From contig NC_084790.1 in NCBI RefSeq assembly GCF_028858725.1, positions 4,408,001 through 4,472,000 on the forward strand: a stretch of DNA of 64,000 nucleotides, in the 5' to 3' direction. The notes below the pieces were generated by a model that worked only from the letters and a program-made list of their open reading frames with translations, was not told the DNA's origin and did not search any database. Origin of the DNA: Colius striatus (Eukaryota; Chordata; Aves; Coliiformes; Coliidae). Below, piece after piece: positions 9,465-19,340 of the stretch. A program made the translations under genes and the position numbers. Each line of letters starts with the position of its first letter. The first letter of the stretch is position 1.

Positions 9465-11177
9465 TGCACCTTGTGCTAACAAATAAAGAAGCTGTGCTTG
9501 GGGATGTGAACGTTGGAGGCAGCTTTGGCTGCAGTGACCATCCAATGCTGGAGTTCAAGCTCCTGTGTGGATCTTGAAGCAGGACACCAAGCCAGGTTGT
9601 GACCCTGCACTTTAGTTGAGCTGACTTTGGCCTCTTCCAAAACCTGCTTGGAACAATGTCATGGGACAGGGTCCCAGGTGGTCACAGTGCCCAGGGGAGC
9701 TGCTGGATCTTCAAGCACCTCTTCCTTCAGGCCCAAGATCCCCACAAATCAGGGAAAGCAATCAAGAGGCCTACTTGGATGAGAAAAGAACTATTGGATC
9801 CACTCACGGAGAAGAGAGAAATCTGTGTAAGGTGGGAGAAGGGCCTGGCTGCTTGGAAAGAGCACGGCACCTGATGGGATGCACCCACAAGGGCTGAGGG
9901 AGCTGCTGATGTGGCTGCTAAGCCTCTCTCCATCATTTTTGCTTGATCTTGGAGAACAGGAGAGGTGCCTGAGGAGTGGAGGAAGGCCAAAGTCACTCCA
10001 GTGTTCACAAAGGGCAAGAAGGAGAACCTGGGATTCTACAGGCTGGGCAGCCTCACCTGCATCCCAGGAAAGGTGATGGAACAGCTCATCCCAGACACCA
10101 TCTGATAGCACATGAAGGAAAAGATGGTTATCAGGGGGAGTCAACAGGTATTCACCAACGAGGAATGCTGTTTGACCAAGCTGATGCCTTCTATGGGTGC
10201 ATAACTGTCTGGCTAGACGAGGGGAGAGCAGTGGATGGCATCTGCCTTGACTTCAGCAAGGCTCTTGACACTGTCTCCCACAACATCCTCATCAGAAATC
10301 TCAGGCAGTGTGGCTGGGATGAATGGAGGTGAGGTGGATCGAGAGCTGGCTGAATGACAGAGCCCAGAGGCTGGTGATCAATGGCACAGAATGGAGTTGG
10401 AGGCCTGTGGCCAGTGGAGTTCCACAGGGATGGGTTCTGGGACCAGCCTTGGTCAGCATCTTCATCAACCACGTGGATGGGGGGACAGAGTGACCCTCAG
10501 CAAGTGCCCTGATGGCACCAAACTGGGAGTCCTGCTTGAGAATGAACTGACCATGAGCCAGCACCATGCCCTCATGGGCAAGAAGCCAATATCAGTCTTA
10601 GGGCATCAAGAAGAGTGTGAGCAACAGGTCAAGGGAGGTTCTGCTCCTCCTCTGCTCTGCCCTGCTGAGGCCTCATCTGGAGTCCTGTGTCCAGTTGTGG
10701 GCTCCTCAGCTCAAGAGGGACAGGGAACTGCTGGAGAAAGGCCATTGCAGGGACACCAAGATGATCAGGGGATTGGAGCATCTTTCTTATGAGGAAAGGC
10801 TGCAGGACCTGGGGCTGTTTATTCTGGAGAAGAGAAGGCTGAGGGGAAATGTTGTTGATAAGTATTTGTAAGTTGTGTTTCAAGGGGATGGGACAACACC
10901 TTTTTCTTCAGCGTCCACTGACGGGACAAGGGGTAAGGTACAGAAGGTGGAACACAAAAATTCCACTTAAACACAAGGAAAAACTTGTTTGGTGCTGAGG
11001 TGAGGAAGCCCTGACCCACGCTGCCCAGGGAGGGTGTGGAGGCTCCTTCTCAGGTTTCCAGATCTCGCCTGGAGAAGTTCCTGTGTGACCAGGTGGTGGG
11101 GAACCTGCTTTAGCAGGGAGTGTGGACTTGATGACCTTTACATGTCCCTTCCAACCACCAGAAATCTCTGATTTCTT
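9465..11177 (+). mobile_element. CR1 LINE, plus strand
   Basis: This begins inside the endonuclease C-terminus (VNVGGSFGCSDHPMLEF-like residues near 9507). It continues through RT pieces (near 10,010-10,470, including a DFSKALDTVSHN block) and the RT C-terminal region (10,617-10,870) into the 3' UTR, ending about 11,177. Its orientation is opposite to most CR1 copies in the array. Frameshifts and stops make it inactive. Confidence 0.85.
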
Positions 11178-11491
11178 TGAAGTTTTACCAGGGCTGAAAT
11201 CAGTCTTTTGAGAGTTTTCCCTCTCTTTTCCTAGAGATTGCACATCAGCAGCTGTGTAGAGGGTGTGTGCTCCTGGTGTAGTTTTGTTTCTGTCAGGGAC
11301 AAGAGGTGCTGTTGATCCAGTTTTGGTGTGTAAGAGGAGCCTGAGTGGGTCTGTTTGTGTGCAGAACTTTGAGTGCAGTTTTAGTAGAGTATGGAAGGGA
11401 GGGGGCTGTGACCCAGCACAAGGCCTCAGTGAGTATAAAAGCTGAGATTTGGTGGACAGTTTCAATTGCTGCCCTTGGGAGCCTTGCCCAA

Positions 11492-11563
11492 GGGGGTATA
11501 GCTCAGTGGTAGAGCATTTGACTGCAGATCAAGAGGTCCCTGGTTCAACTCCAGGTGCCCCCT
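11492..11563 (+). tRNA. tRNA-Cys (GCA), copy 7
   Basis: The 72-nt sequence is identical to the others, with anticodon GCA and TTTT at 11565-11568. The type-2 flank here carries a better TATA box, TATAAAA at 11434-11440, at the same 58-bp spacing. This upstream region has no tRNA stub, unlike copies 1, 3 and 5. Confidence 0.97.
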
Positions 11564-11598
11564 CTTTTCCCCTCCTCTTCAGACCTCCCTTTTCACAG

Positions 11599-11783
11599 TG
11601 TCACAGAATCTTAAGGCTTGGAAGGGACCTTGAAAGATCATCCAGTCCAACCCCCTGCCAGAGCAGGACCACCAAAGGTAGGTCACACAGGAACTCATCC
11701 AGGTGGGTTTGAATGTCTCCAGAGGAGACTCCACAGCCCACCTGGGCAGCCCCTTCCAGTGCTCCCTCACCTCAACTGGTGTC
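11599..11783 (-). mobile_element. CR1 LINE 3' UTR fragment
   Basis: The CR1 tail begins about 36 bp after tRNA copy 7 and is broken near 11,783, where LTR-like sequence starts. The other part of this CR1 probably resumes at 12,109. Confidence 0.8.
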
Positions 11784-12108
11784 CTGGTTTAGGCCCATCA
11801 GGGAACAAAAGACCACAATTAGCTTCACGTACTAAAGACCTGAGGATTGCCAAAGGGCAGGGAGAGAGTAATTGCTGCTTAAGGTCCAGGACAAAACAGA
11901 GCAGGCTACTGGCTTGGGGGAGAAAACAGAAAGTAATTCAATGCAACATCAACTAAAGCATAACCATAAAACCCCAAAACATAACCAACAGAAAGCAACA
12001 CAGAGTGGTGCAGTGATGAAGAGCACAATCAGCCCTTTAAGACCACCTTATCCCTACTCCTCCCCTCTTCCCAGGCTCAGAGCCCTGATCCCAGTGTTTT
12101 TACCTCCT
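11784..12108. mobile_element. LTR-retroelement remnant inside CR1
   Basis: This starts TGTCCTGGTTTAGGCCCATC, a typical LTR-style start, and is clearly related to 17,950-18,260: same order of blocks, about 80% alike by eye. It interrupts a CR1, with 3' UTR on the left and RT on the right. No coding capacity is visible. The orientation and family name are not determined. Confidence 0.6.
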
Positions 12109-13035
12109 CACAACTCTCTGCCTTCTTTCCTCCAGCCAGTTAACAATCCACCTCATTACCTGATCATCCAGCCCCCAGTCTCTCAGTTTTGCTGCCAGGA
12201 TGCTGTGGGAGACGATGTCAAATGCTTGACTGAAATGCAGATAAACCACATCCACTGCACTGCCACCATCTCTCCAGCTGGTTACAGCTTCACAACAGGC
12301 TGTCAGGTTGGTCAAACATGAGTTCTCTTTGGTAAAACCACGTTGAGTGCTGCCAATGACTGTGAGGGTGGGGGAGCACTTGAACAGGCTGCCCAGGGAG
12401 AGTGTGGAGGCTCCTTCCTTCGAGGTCTTCAAGACCCACCCAGACACGTTCCTATACAGCCTGGTCTAGGTGGACCTGTTTCTGCAGGGGGGTTCGACCA
12501 GATGATCTCTAAAGGTCCCTTCCAACCCCCACCATTCTATGATTCTATGAATAACCCTCTTGTCCTTTAAATGCCTGGAGACAGCTCCCAGGGTGAGTTG
12601 CTCCATCAGCTTTCCAGGGATGGAGGTGAGGCTGACCACTCTGTAGTTACCCAGCTCCCCCTCCTTGGCCTTTTTGAGGACTGCAGTGACGTTTGCTCTC
12701 CTGCAGCCCTCAGGCACCTCTCCTGTTCTCCAGGACTTGCTGAAGGTGATGGAGAGTGGTTTAGCAATGGCTTCCACCAGCTCCCTCAGCACCTGCTGGT
12801 GCATCCCATGGGGGCCCATGGATTGATGCACAGCCAGACTGCTGAACTGATCCTGAAGCCAGTCCTCGCCAGCCAAACACAATTCCTCCTTTACCCTGAC
12901 TTCCCCTGGAGCCTGGGGCTCCTCAGTTCTTCCAGAAAGAATGTGCAGTGCTTTTCTTGGGCTTCTGGGCTTGTGCTGTGCAGTGATCCTTGGACTCTGG
13001 GCGTCAGCATTCAAGATGTTGAGGCCTTGAGAAAG
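12109..13035 (-). mobile_element. CR1 LINE, RT region, interrupted
   Basis: Minus-strand RT sequence homologous to 2,203-2,815 and 8,422-9,160. It is split by a second, plus-strand CR1 piece at 12,356-12,548. The right part (12,549-13,035) carries the linker region and first RT motifs. Confidence 0.85.
12356..12548 (+). mobile_element. nested CR1 3'-end insertion
   Basis: A roughly 193-bp plus-strand CR1 3' UTR ends in the repeated tail ATTCTATGATTCTATGA. It sits inside the minus-strand CR1 exactly between CTGCCAATGAC and ACCCTCTTGTCC, which are contiguous in the sibling copies. A short imperfect duplication (AATGAC / AATAAC) flanks it. Confidence 0.85.
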
Positions 13036-13286
13036 TCCTGTCTCTCTGTGGGTACTGCTTGGGATTGACAATTCCCTCACATAATTCACTGTGCAGCCTT
13101 TGACAGCTTTCTCTCTTCTGCTGGTCAGTGCTCCTGGTGTAGTTGTTACCATGTGAGTGAGTTTCATTTAACAGCAAGCACTGTGTATGCCTTGTTTACT
13201 TTGTGTGTCAGCACAAGTAGCCAGTGACATAAAGGCTGAGGTGTGGCTGAAGGTATTTAATGGCTGGTTGTGGCAGTGCTGGCCAA

Positions 13287-13358
13287 GGGGGTATAGCTCA
13301 GTGGTAGAGCATTTGACTGCAGATCAAGAGGTCCCTGGTTCAACTCCAGGTGCCCTCT
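13287..13358 (+). tRNA. tRNA-Cys (GCA), copy 8, acceptor-stem variant
   Basis: This is a 72-nt tRNA-Cys with anticodon GCA. It differs from the other nine at one base: the 3' acceptor strand reads TGCCCTC in place of TGCCCCC, which turns the second acceptor pair into a G-U wobble. The fold is still sound, so it is probably functional. TTTT lies at 13360-13363. The flank is type 2, with a CATAAAG box about 59 bp upstream. Confidence 0.95.
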
Positions 13359-13719
13359 CTTTTCTCTTTCTTCAGAGCTGCCTTTTGCCAAAATCTCTCC
13401 CCAAACAAGGGGCACAGCTCTGTCTGCATTTGGAAGCTTGTGCTGTGCAGTGCCCCTTGGACTCTGGGCTTCAGCATTCAGGGTGTTGAGACCCTGACTA
13501 GTAGGGAAGTGCAGGGGCTGTGCAGTGTCTGAGAAAGTCCTGTCTCTCTGTGGCTACTGCTTGGGGTTGATGATTCTCTGCTATAATTGTCTGTACAGCC
13601 TGTGTCAGGCCCTTGCAGGTGCACATGGGCTGTGAAGTTAAAGGATCTAATCAGTGGATGTAAAAAGTTGTCTGCACTATAGAAATGTTTTAAAGGCTCC
13701 CTGTGAGGGTGCTGAGCCA

Positions 13720-13791
13720 GGGGGTATAGCTCAGTGGTAGAGCATTTGACTGCAGATCAAGAGGTCCCTGGTTCAACTCCAGGTGCCCCCT
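13720..13791 (+). tRNA. tRNA-Cys (GCA), copy 9
   Basis: The 72-nt sequence is identical to copy 1, with anticodon GCA, TTTT at 13793-13796 and a type-1 flank. It lies only 361 bp after copy 8, the closest pair of intact genes in the array. Confidence 0.97.
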
Positions 13792-13821
13792 CTTTTCTCT
13801 CCCTTCTGACCTCCCTTTTCA

Positions 13822-14640
13822 CAGCATCACAGAATCTCAAGAATTGGAAGGGACCTCAAAAGCTCATCCAGTGCAACCCACCTGCCAGAGCAGGACCACC
13901 TGGAGTAGGTCACAGAGGAACTCATCCAGGTGGGTTTGAATGTCTCCAGAGAAGGAAACTCCACATCCCATCTTGGCAGCCCCTTCCAGTGCTCCCTCAC
14001 CTCAACAGGGAAGTTTTTCCTTGTGTTTCTTTTGAACCTCCTGTGTTCCAGCTTGTACCCATTGCCCCTTGTCCTACCATTGGCCATCACTGAGAGCAGC
14101 CTGGCTCCAGCCTCCTGACACCCACCCTTCAAGTATTTGTAAACATTAATGAGATCACCCCTCAGCCTCCTCCAAGCTAAAGAGCTGGTACATCGGGTTG
14201 TTCTTTCCCAGAGGCAAGACTTTGTTAGGTTACCCTGGTCTGTACTTACCCAGCTCCTCCTCCTTGCCCTTTTTGAAAGCTGCAGTGCCATTTGCTCTCC
14301 TGCAGCCATCAGGCACCTCTCCTGTTCTCCAGGACTTGCTGAAGGTGAAGGAGAGTGGTTTAGCAATGGCTTCCACCAGCTCCCTCAGCACCTGCTGGTG
14401 CATCCCATGGGGGCCCATGGATTGATGTACAGCCAGACTGCTGAACTGATCCTGAAGCCAGTCCTCACCAACCAAACACAACTCCTCCTTTACTCTGACT
14501 TCCCCTGGAGTTGGGGTCCCTGAGCTCTCCCAGAAAGAAGGTGCAGAGCTCTGGCTGCATTTGGAAGCTTGTGCTGTGCAGTGACCCTTGGACTCTTTGC
14601 TTTCAGGGTGTTGAGGCCCTGACTAGTAGGGAAGTGCAGG
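13822..14640 (-). mobile_element. CR1 LINE, internally deleted, after tRNA copy 9
   Basis: A CR1 3' UTR runs to about 14,185, then jumps near 14,245 to the region around the start of the RT. This is a different deletion from the one at 3161-3855. A matching short CR1 5' piece also lies at about 13,400-13,500, upstream of copy 9. Confidence 0.8.
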
Positions 14641-14846
14641 GGCTGTGCAGTGTCTGAGGAAGTCCTGTCTCTCTGTGGGTACTGCTTGGGATTGATGATG
14701 CTGTGCTATATTTCTCTGTACAGCCTGTGTCAGGCCCTTGCAGGTGCACATGGGGCTGTGAAGTTAAAGGATGTAATCAGTGGATGTAAAGAGTTGTGTG
14801 TGCTCAAGAAATGTTTTTAAAGGCTTGTTGTGAGGGTGCTGAGCCA

Positions 14847-14918
14847 GGGGGTATAGCTCAGTGGTAGAGCATTTGACTGCAGATCAAGAGGTCCCTGGTT
14901 CAACTCCAGGTGCCCCCT
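14847..14918 (+). tRNA. tRNA-Cys (GCA), copy 10
   Basis: The 72-nt sequence is identical to copy 1, with anticodon GCA. As in copy 6, the trailer has only TTT at 14920-14922, with TTTT delayed to 14938-14941, and a plus-strand CR1 with endonuclease remnants follows. The flank is type 1. This is the last intact tRNA-Cys in the array within this window. Confidence 0.96.
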
Positions 14919-15044
14919 CTTTAACTCTCCTTTCTCCTTTTCTTTCCAGCAGTTCCTCACACACAGCTTACACACAGACCTTCTAAGCCCTCCAACTTCT
15001 GGGAACCCTCTGGAAATCTGTCACAGGTGGATGCAAGCCAACAA

Positions 15045-15995
15045 GGAGAAGGATGCAGCTGGACCTTTTGCTAACAAATAAAGAAGATCTTGGGTATGTG
15101 AAGGTTGGAGGCAGCCTTGGCTGCAGTGACCATCAAATGGTGGTGTTCCATAGGGATGGGTTCTGGGGCCAGTCTTGTTCAACATCATCAACCACCTGAA
15201 CGAGGGCACAGAGTGAACCTCAGCAAGTTCCCAGATGGCACCAAACTGGGAGGACTGGGTGATTCCCCAGAGGCTGTGCTGCCATTCAGCAGGATTTTGA
15301 CCAGCTTGAGAGTTGGGAAGAGAGGAACCTCATGAGGTTCAACAAGGACAAGTATTATCTGGTTGATAATAAAGTGACCGTGAGCCAGCACCGTGCCCTC
15401 ATGAGCAAGAAGCCAATGGCAGCCTTGGGGGCATCAGGAGCGTGTGGGCAGCAGGTGGAGTGAGATTCTCCTCCCCCTCTGCTCTGCCTTGGTGAAACCT
15501 CATCTGGAGTCCTGTGTCCAGTTCTGGGCTCCCCAGCTCCAGAGGGACAGGGAAGTGCTGGAGGGAGGCCAGTGCAGGGACACCAAGATGATCAGGGGAC
15601 TGGAAGATCTTTTTGACAAGGAATGGCTGGGAGACCTGGGGCTGTTTAGTCTGGAGGAGACTATCTGGGGATCTCATTATTACTACAAGTGTATGAAAGC
15701 TGCGTGTCAAGGGGACGGGGCAACATCGTTTTCTGGAGTGTCCAGTAACAGGACAAGGGTTAATGGACAAAAGGTGGAACCCAAAAAGTTCCACTTAAGG
15801 AAATCATCTTTAATGTGAGTGTCAGGGAGCCCTGGCCCAGGCTGCCCAGGAGGGTGTGGAGGCTCCTTCTCAGGGGGTTACCAAATCCACCCAGACTTGT
15901 TCCCGTGCCCCCTGATGGAGGGGAAGCTGCCTTAGCAGGCTGTTGGCTGGATGAGCTCTGGAGGGCCCTTTGAGCCCGCAGCATTCTGTGACTGT
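15045..15995 (+). mobile_element. CR1 LINE, plus strand, after tRNA copy 10
   Basis: An endonuclease end (VGGSLGCSDH-like near 15,105) joins directly to late RT sequence near 15,140, so most of the RT is deleted. RT C-terminus and 3' UTR follow to about 15,995. The segment between the tRNA and the CR1 matches that after tRNA copy 6, so both probably descend from one tRNA-plus-CR1 unit. Confidence 0.85.
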
Positions 15996-16144
15996 CTGAT
16001 GTTTTGCCAGGCCTGAAACGAGCCTTTGTCATTTTTGTGTGTCTCGTGCTGGCCGGTGCACATTCATGGCCAGCAGCTGTGGCAGCAGCAGTGCTCCTGG
16101 TGAAGCTGTAGGCGTGTGAGTGGGTGTCATTAAACAGGCAGCCC

Positions 16145-16560
16145 CGTGTGTCAGTGGTTTGTGAGAGCGGGGCTGAGTGCTGCGGTGTGCGGGGCCGGGC
16201 CCTGGGGCAGCGAGAGCGGCCGTGCGGGGCCGGGCTGTTGGTGCAGCGCCGGGGCTCGAACCGTTGTGGTCGGGCGCCGCGGGCGGACGCGCTGCCCCCT
16301 GAGCTGCGGCCCCGGCGCGGCGCCGCGGGGGAGGGGCTGCGGCGCACGGGGTGGCTCAGGGGCAGCGCGCCGGGCCGGCAAGCGGGAGCCGCCGGTTCCA
16401 GCCCCGCCGCCGGCCCGGCACGGCCCGCGCCGCGTCCCCCGCGGGGCTCGGCGACCGCGGCCTCGGCTCACGGCGGAGCCGAGGCACAGACGCGCTGCTG
16501 GGACGGGGCAGCCCCGCACACTCCCCGCTCCTCCTTCACCCGCGGAGCCATTTCCCCCCC
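16145..16560. other. CpG-rich block without a recognised gene
   Basis: This GC- and CpG-rich stretch follows the decayed type-2 tRNA spacer (15,995-16,140). Open frames occur on both strands but their products are low-complexity Gly/Ala/Arg/Pro and match nothing I know. It contains two tRNA-like box A/box B pairs, described under findings. It could be an orphan CpG island or a decayed tRNA region. Confidence 0.4.
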
Positions 16561-16613
16561 AAAAGGCTCCGGGAGGCTCAGCAGGGCCCTGCTCTGCTCC
16601 GCAGCCACTTGTG

Positions 16614-17750
16614 GTGGTTTAGCCCTGGCTGGGTGCCAGATGCCCACCAAGTCTTTCTGTCTCTCCCTCTTCTAAACTGGACAGGGGAGAGAGAAATAAA
16701 ACGAGCAGTTTGTGAGTCGACACAAGGACAGGGAGATTGTTCAGCAGTTAGCATCACGGGCAAAACAGACTCAACGTGGTGAGAAAATGGTTAGATTTAT
16801 TAATGAACAATCGAAACAGGGAGATGAGAAATAAAACCAAAGCTTACAACACCCTCCCCACCCTCCTCCAGGACTCTTCCCCCCTCAGTGGCACAGGGGA
16901 TGGGGGATGGGAGTTGGGGTCAGTTCATTACAGATGGACTTTGCTGCTGCTGCTTCTCAGACTGAGGCCTCCTCACCCTTCCGACTGCTACACTGTGGGG
17001 TCCCTCCCACAGGAGACAGTTCCTCAACAACTGCTCCAGCATGGCTCCTTCCCATGGGCTGCAGCTCCTCATGAACTGCTCCAGCCTGGGGCCTGCCATG
17101 GGGCAGCTCCTCACACCCTGCCCCAGCGTGGGTCACCCACAGGAGAACAGTCCTTCAGGTACCAACTGCTCCAGCCTGGAGCCCTCACAGGGTCACAAGT
17201 CCTGACAGCAAACCTGCTCTGGCCTGGGCTCCTCTGTCCCCACAGGCTCCCAGGTCCTGCCAGGAGCTTGCTCCAGGGTGAGCTTCCCATGGAGTCACAG
17301 CCTCCTTCAGGCATCCACCCGCTCCGGTGTGGGCTCCTCCACGGGCTGCCAGTGGGTCTCTGCTCCCCGGGGCCTCCACGGACTGCAGGGGCACAGCTGC
17401 CTCACCATGGTCCTCACCCCAGGGCACAGGGGAGCCTTTCTTCCAGGGCCTAAGCACCCTTCTCCCCTCCTTCTCCACTCACCTTGGTGTCTGCAGAGAT
17501 GTTCTCACATTCTCACTTGCTGCTGCTGTTCAGCAGCTGCCCAGCAACTTCTTCCCCTTCTCAAATATTTTAATCATAGAGGCGTTTCCTCAGTCACTAA
17601 TTGGCCAGGCCTGTGTCAGCTCTGGGTCCATCTTAAAATTGACTGGCATCAGCCCTGTCAGCTACAGGGGAAGCTTCTGGCAGCTCCTTGTTTAAAGAAG
17701 CCACCCCTGTAACCCCCACTACCAAAAATCTGCCCCGCTATGTTCCAGCT
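16614..17750. mobile_element. avian endogenous-retrovirus LTR (solo-like)
   Basis: This starts TGTGGTGGTTTAGCCCTGGC and has a chain of imperfect CTGCTCCAGC..GGG/CCCAC blocks. It ends after GAAGCTTCTGGCAGC and a CCACTACC segment. I recognise this as a long LTR type common in birds (ERVL-like as I recall; exact family not assigned). No gag, pol or env coding sequence adjoins it. The open frames across it are not viral proteins. Confidence 0.65.
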
Positions 17751-17944
17751 CCACCTCCCACCCCTCGCCTCTGTGAATCACCTACATAATAATCATCGTA
17801 AAAATCCACATTTGTCACACAATTTTCACAGTCTTCACACAACAAAACAACAAAACAAGATTTCACCACACCCAAAATGAAATTAACATCACCACAACAC
17901 CTAAGTGGACAATTTACAATCCACCACTGTCCCTTCTTCACAAT

Positions 17945-18800
17945 TGGTGGTGGCTAAGGCCCATCTGGGGACAAAGGAGCATGAGGGCTTAAGTACCATA
18001 GTGTTTGGAACTCCAGAAGGGCAGGGAGGGCTTAATTACCACTTGTGGTCCAGGACAAAACAGACCAGGCTATACAGCTTGGGGAAGAAAACAGAAAAGA
18101 ATGTAGTGCACCACCAACATAACCATAAACTCCCAAAACATAACAAACAGAAAACTACACAGAGTGGTACAATGACGAAGAGTACAACCAGCCCTTTGAG
18201 AGCACCTTCTCCCCACTCGTCTTTCTGGGCTCAGAGTCCTGATCCCAGTGTCTTTTTCTCATCCCTCTGTGAACAGCTCAGGGGGGCAGGGAATAGGGGT
18301 TTCAGTCAGCTTTTTCCAGATGGTTTCTGCCATTTGTCCCTCCTCAGGGCAGGTGGGCTCTGCACCAGTCCTCCCTGCACCTCTGCAGGGTCCCTCACAC
18401 ACCCAGCAGCCCTGCACGAGCTGCTCTGATGTGTGTTCACCCCAAAGGCTGCAGCTCCTCTCTGCCCCTCGTGTGGGGTTGCTCTGGGCCCACAGGCTCC
18501 AGCACAGCCTGTGCCATGGCCCCTCCTCACACAGTCCCTCACCCGTCCGGGTGCACTCACACAGAGCTGCTGGTGGCTCTCAGTCCTGCCACGGCCCTGC
18601 ATGGGCTGCAGGGGCACAGCTGTGTTCTCACCACGGCTTGCAGAGGGGTCTCTGGTCTGGTGCTCCTCCTTCCTTCATCCTTCTCTGACTGTGGGGTCTG
18701 TGTGGTCACCTATATCTTGTACCACTCTTACAGTCCTTAAATAGGGCTGGCAGAGGTGCCAGGTGGTGGGTCCAAACCTCAGAGCTGGGGGGAGGTCTTA
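17945..18800. mobile_element. second, diverged LTR-like segment
   Basis: The left part repeats the sequence at 11,784-12,108. The right part has the same block order as the LTR at 16,614-17,750 (GGGCTGCAGGGGCACAGCTG and related stretches) but is diverged. The 190 bp between the two LTR-like segments are AT-rich with no recognisable content. Confidence 0.5.
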
Positions 18801-18969
18801 CTGAGCCCACCCTGCAGCCCCTTCCTCGTGTTACCAAGCAAAAGTGGTTCCTCTCTTAACCATGACAAAAACAAGCCCACGGTCATTCCCTTCTAACACT
18901 GTTGAGTCCACGTTTCGCCTGTTTCTGTTCCCAATGACAATCCTCACCTCGAACTCCTCATGGTCCTGC

Positions 18970-18987
18970 AGCCCCACGCTGGGCACC
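18970..18987 (-). mobile_element. retroviral primer-binding-site-like sequence (tRNA-Lys type)
   Basis: On the minus strand this reads TGGTGCCCAGCGTGGGG. It matches the complement of the 3' end of tRNA-Lys(CTT) except at two positions, as I recall that tRNA. A few bases upstream (plus side, from about 19,001) TGTGGTTTA resembles the edge of the LTR at 16,614. This fits a minus-strand element whose 5' LTR is almost wholly lost next to the CWC25 promoter. No intact retroviral gene remains. Confidence 0.5.
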
Positions 18988-19224
18988 AAACACAGCTGTG
19001 GTTTACCCCTGTCTGACAACCGCCAAACCACGCGGTTACTCCTCCGCACCTCCGCAGGACGGGGAGGAGAATCGAGGGAACGCCAGAGCTCTGTGCGGTG
19101 ACACAAGGGCGGTTTGGTACCGCGGCGCAGAGCGCTGGAGCGGCGCCGCCAGCCCCGGGACACCGCGAGGAGCCGCGGCCGGGACTCAGCCCCCGCGGCA
19201 CGGCGGCGGCGCGGCGGAGCCAGC

Positions 19225-19243
19225 GCGCATGCGCGTGACGTCA
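19225..19243 (+). promoter_or_regulatory. CWC25 promoter: NRF1-like and CRE sites
   Basis: A full NRF1 palindrome GCGCATGCGC (19225-19234) is followed one base later by a full CRE TGACGTCA (19236-19243), about 100 bp before the CWC25 start codon and inside a CpG island (about 19,040-19,760). There is no TATA box. This is a typical housekeeping promoter; the transcription start is not determined. Confidence 0.7.
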
Positions 19244-19340
19244 CGCACCACGCACCGTTAACCCGGCCCCGCCGCGGCGCGTGACCGGAACTGACGAGAG
19301 CGAGACGCGCCGCTGGGGACGCGCGTTGCCGGGAGCCGCC

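Noticed and set aside
9262-9486. Frames beginning VEHLTADQEVPGSTPGA at several sites
   Set aside because: They translate the tRNA-Cys gene itself, so the similarity between sites is due to the tRNA.
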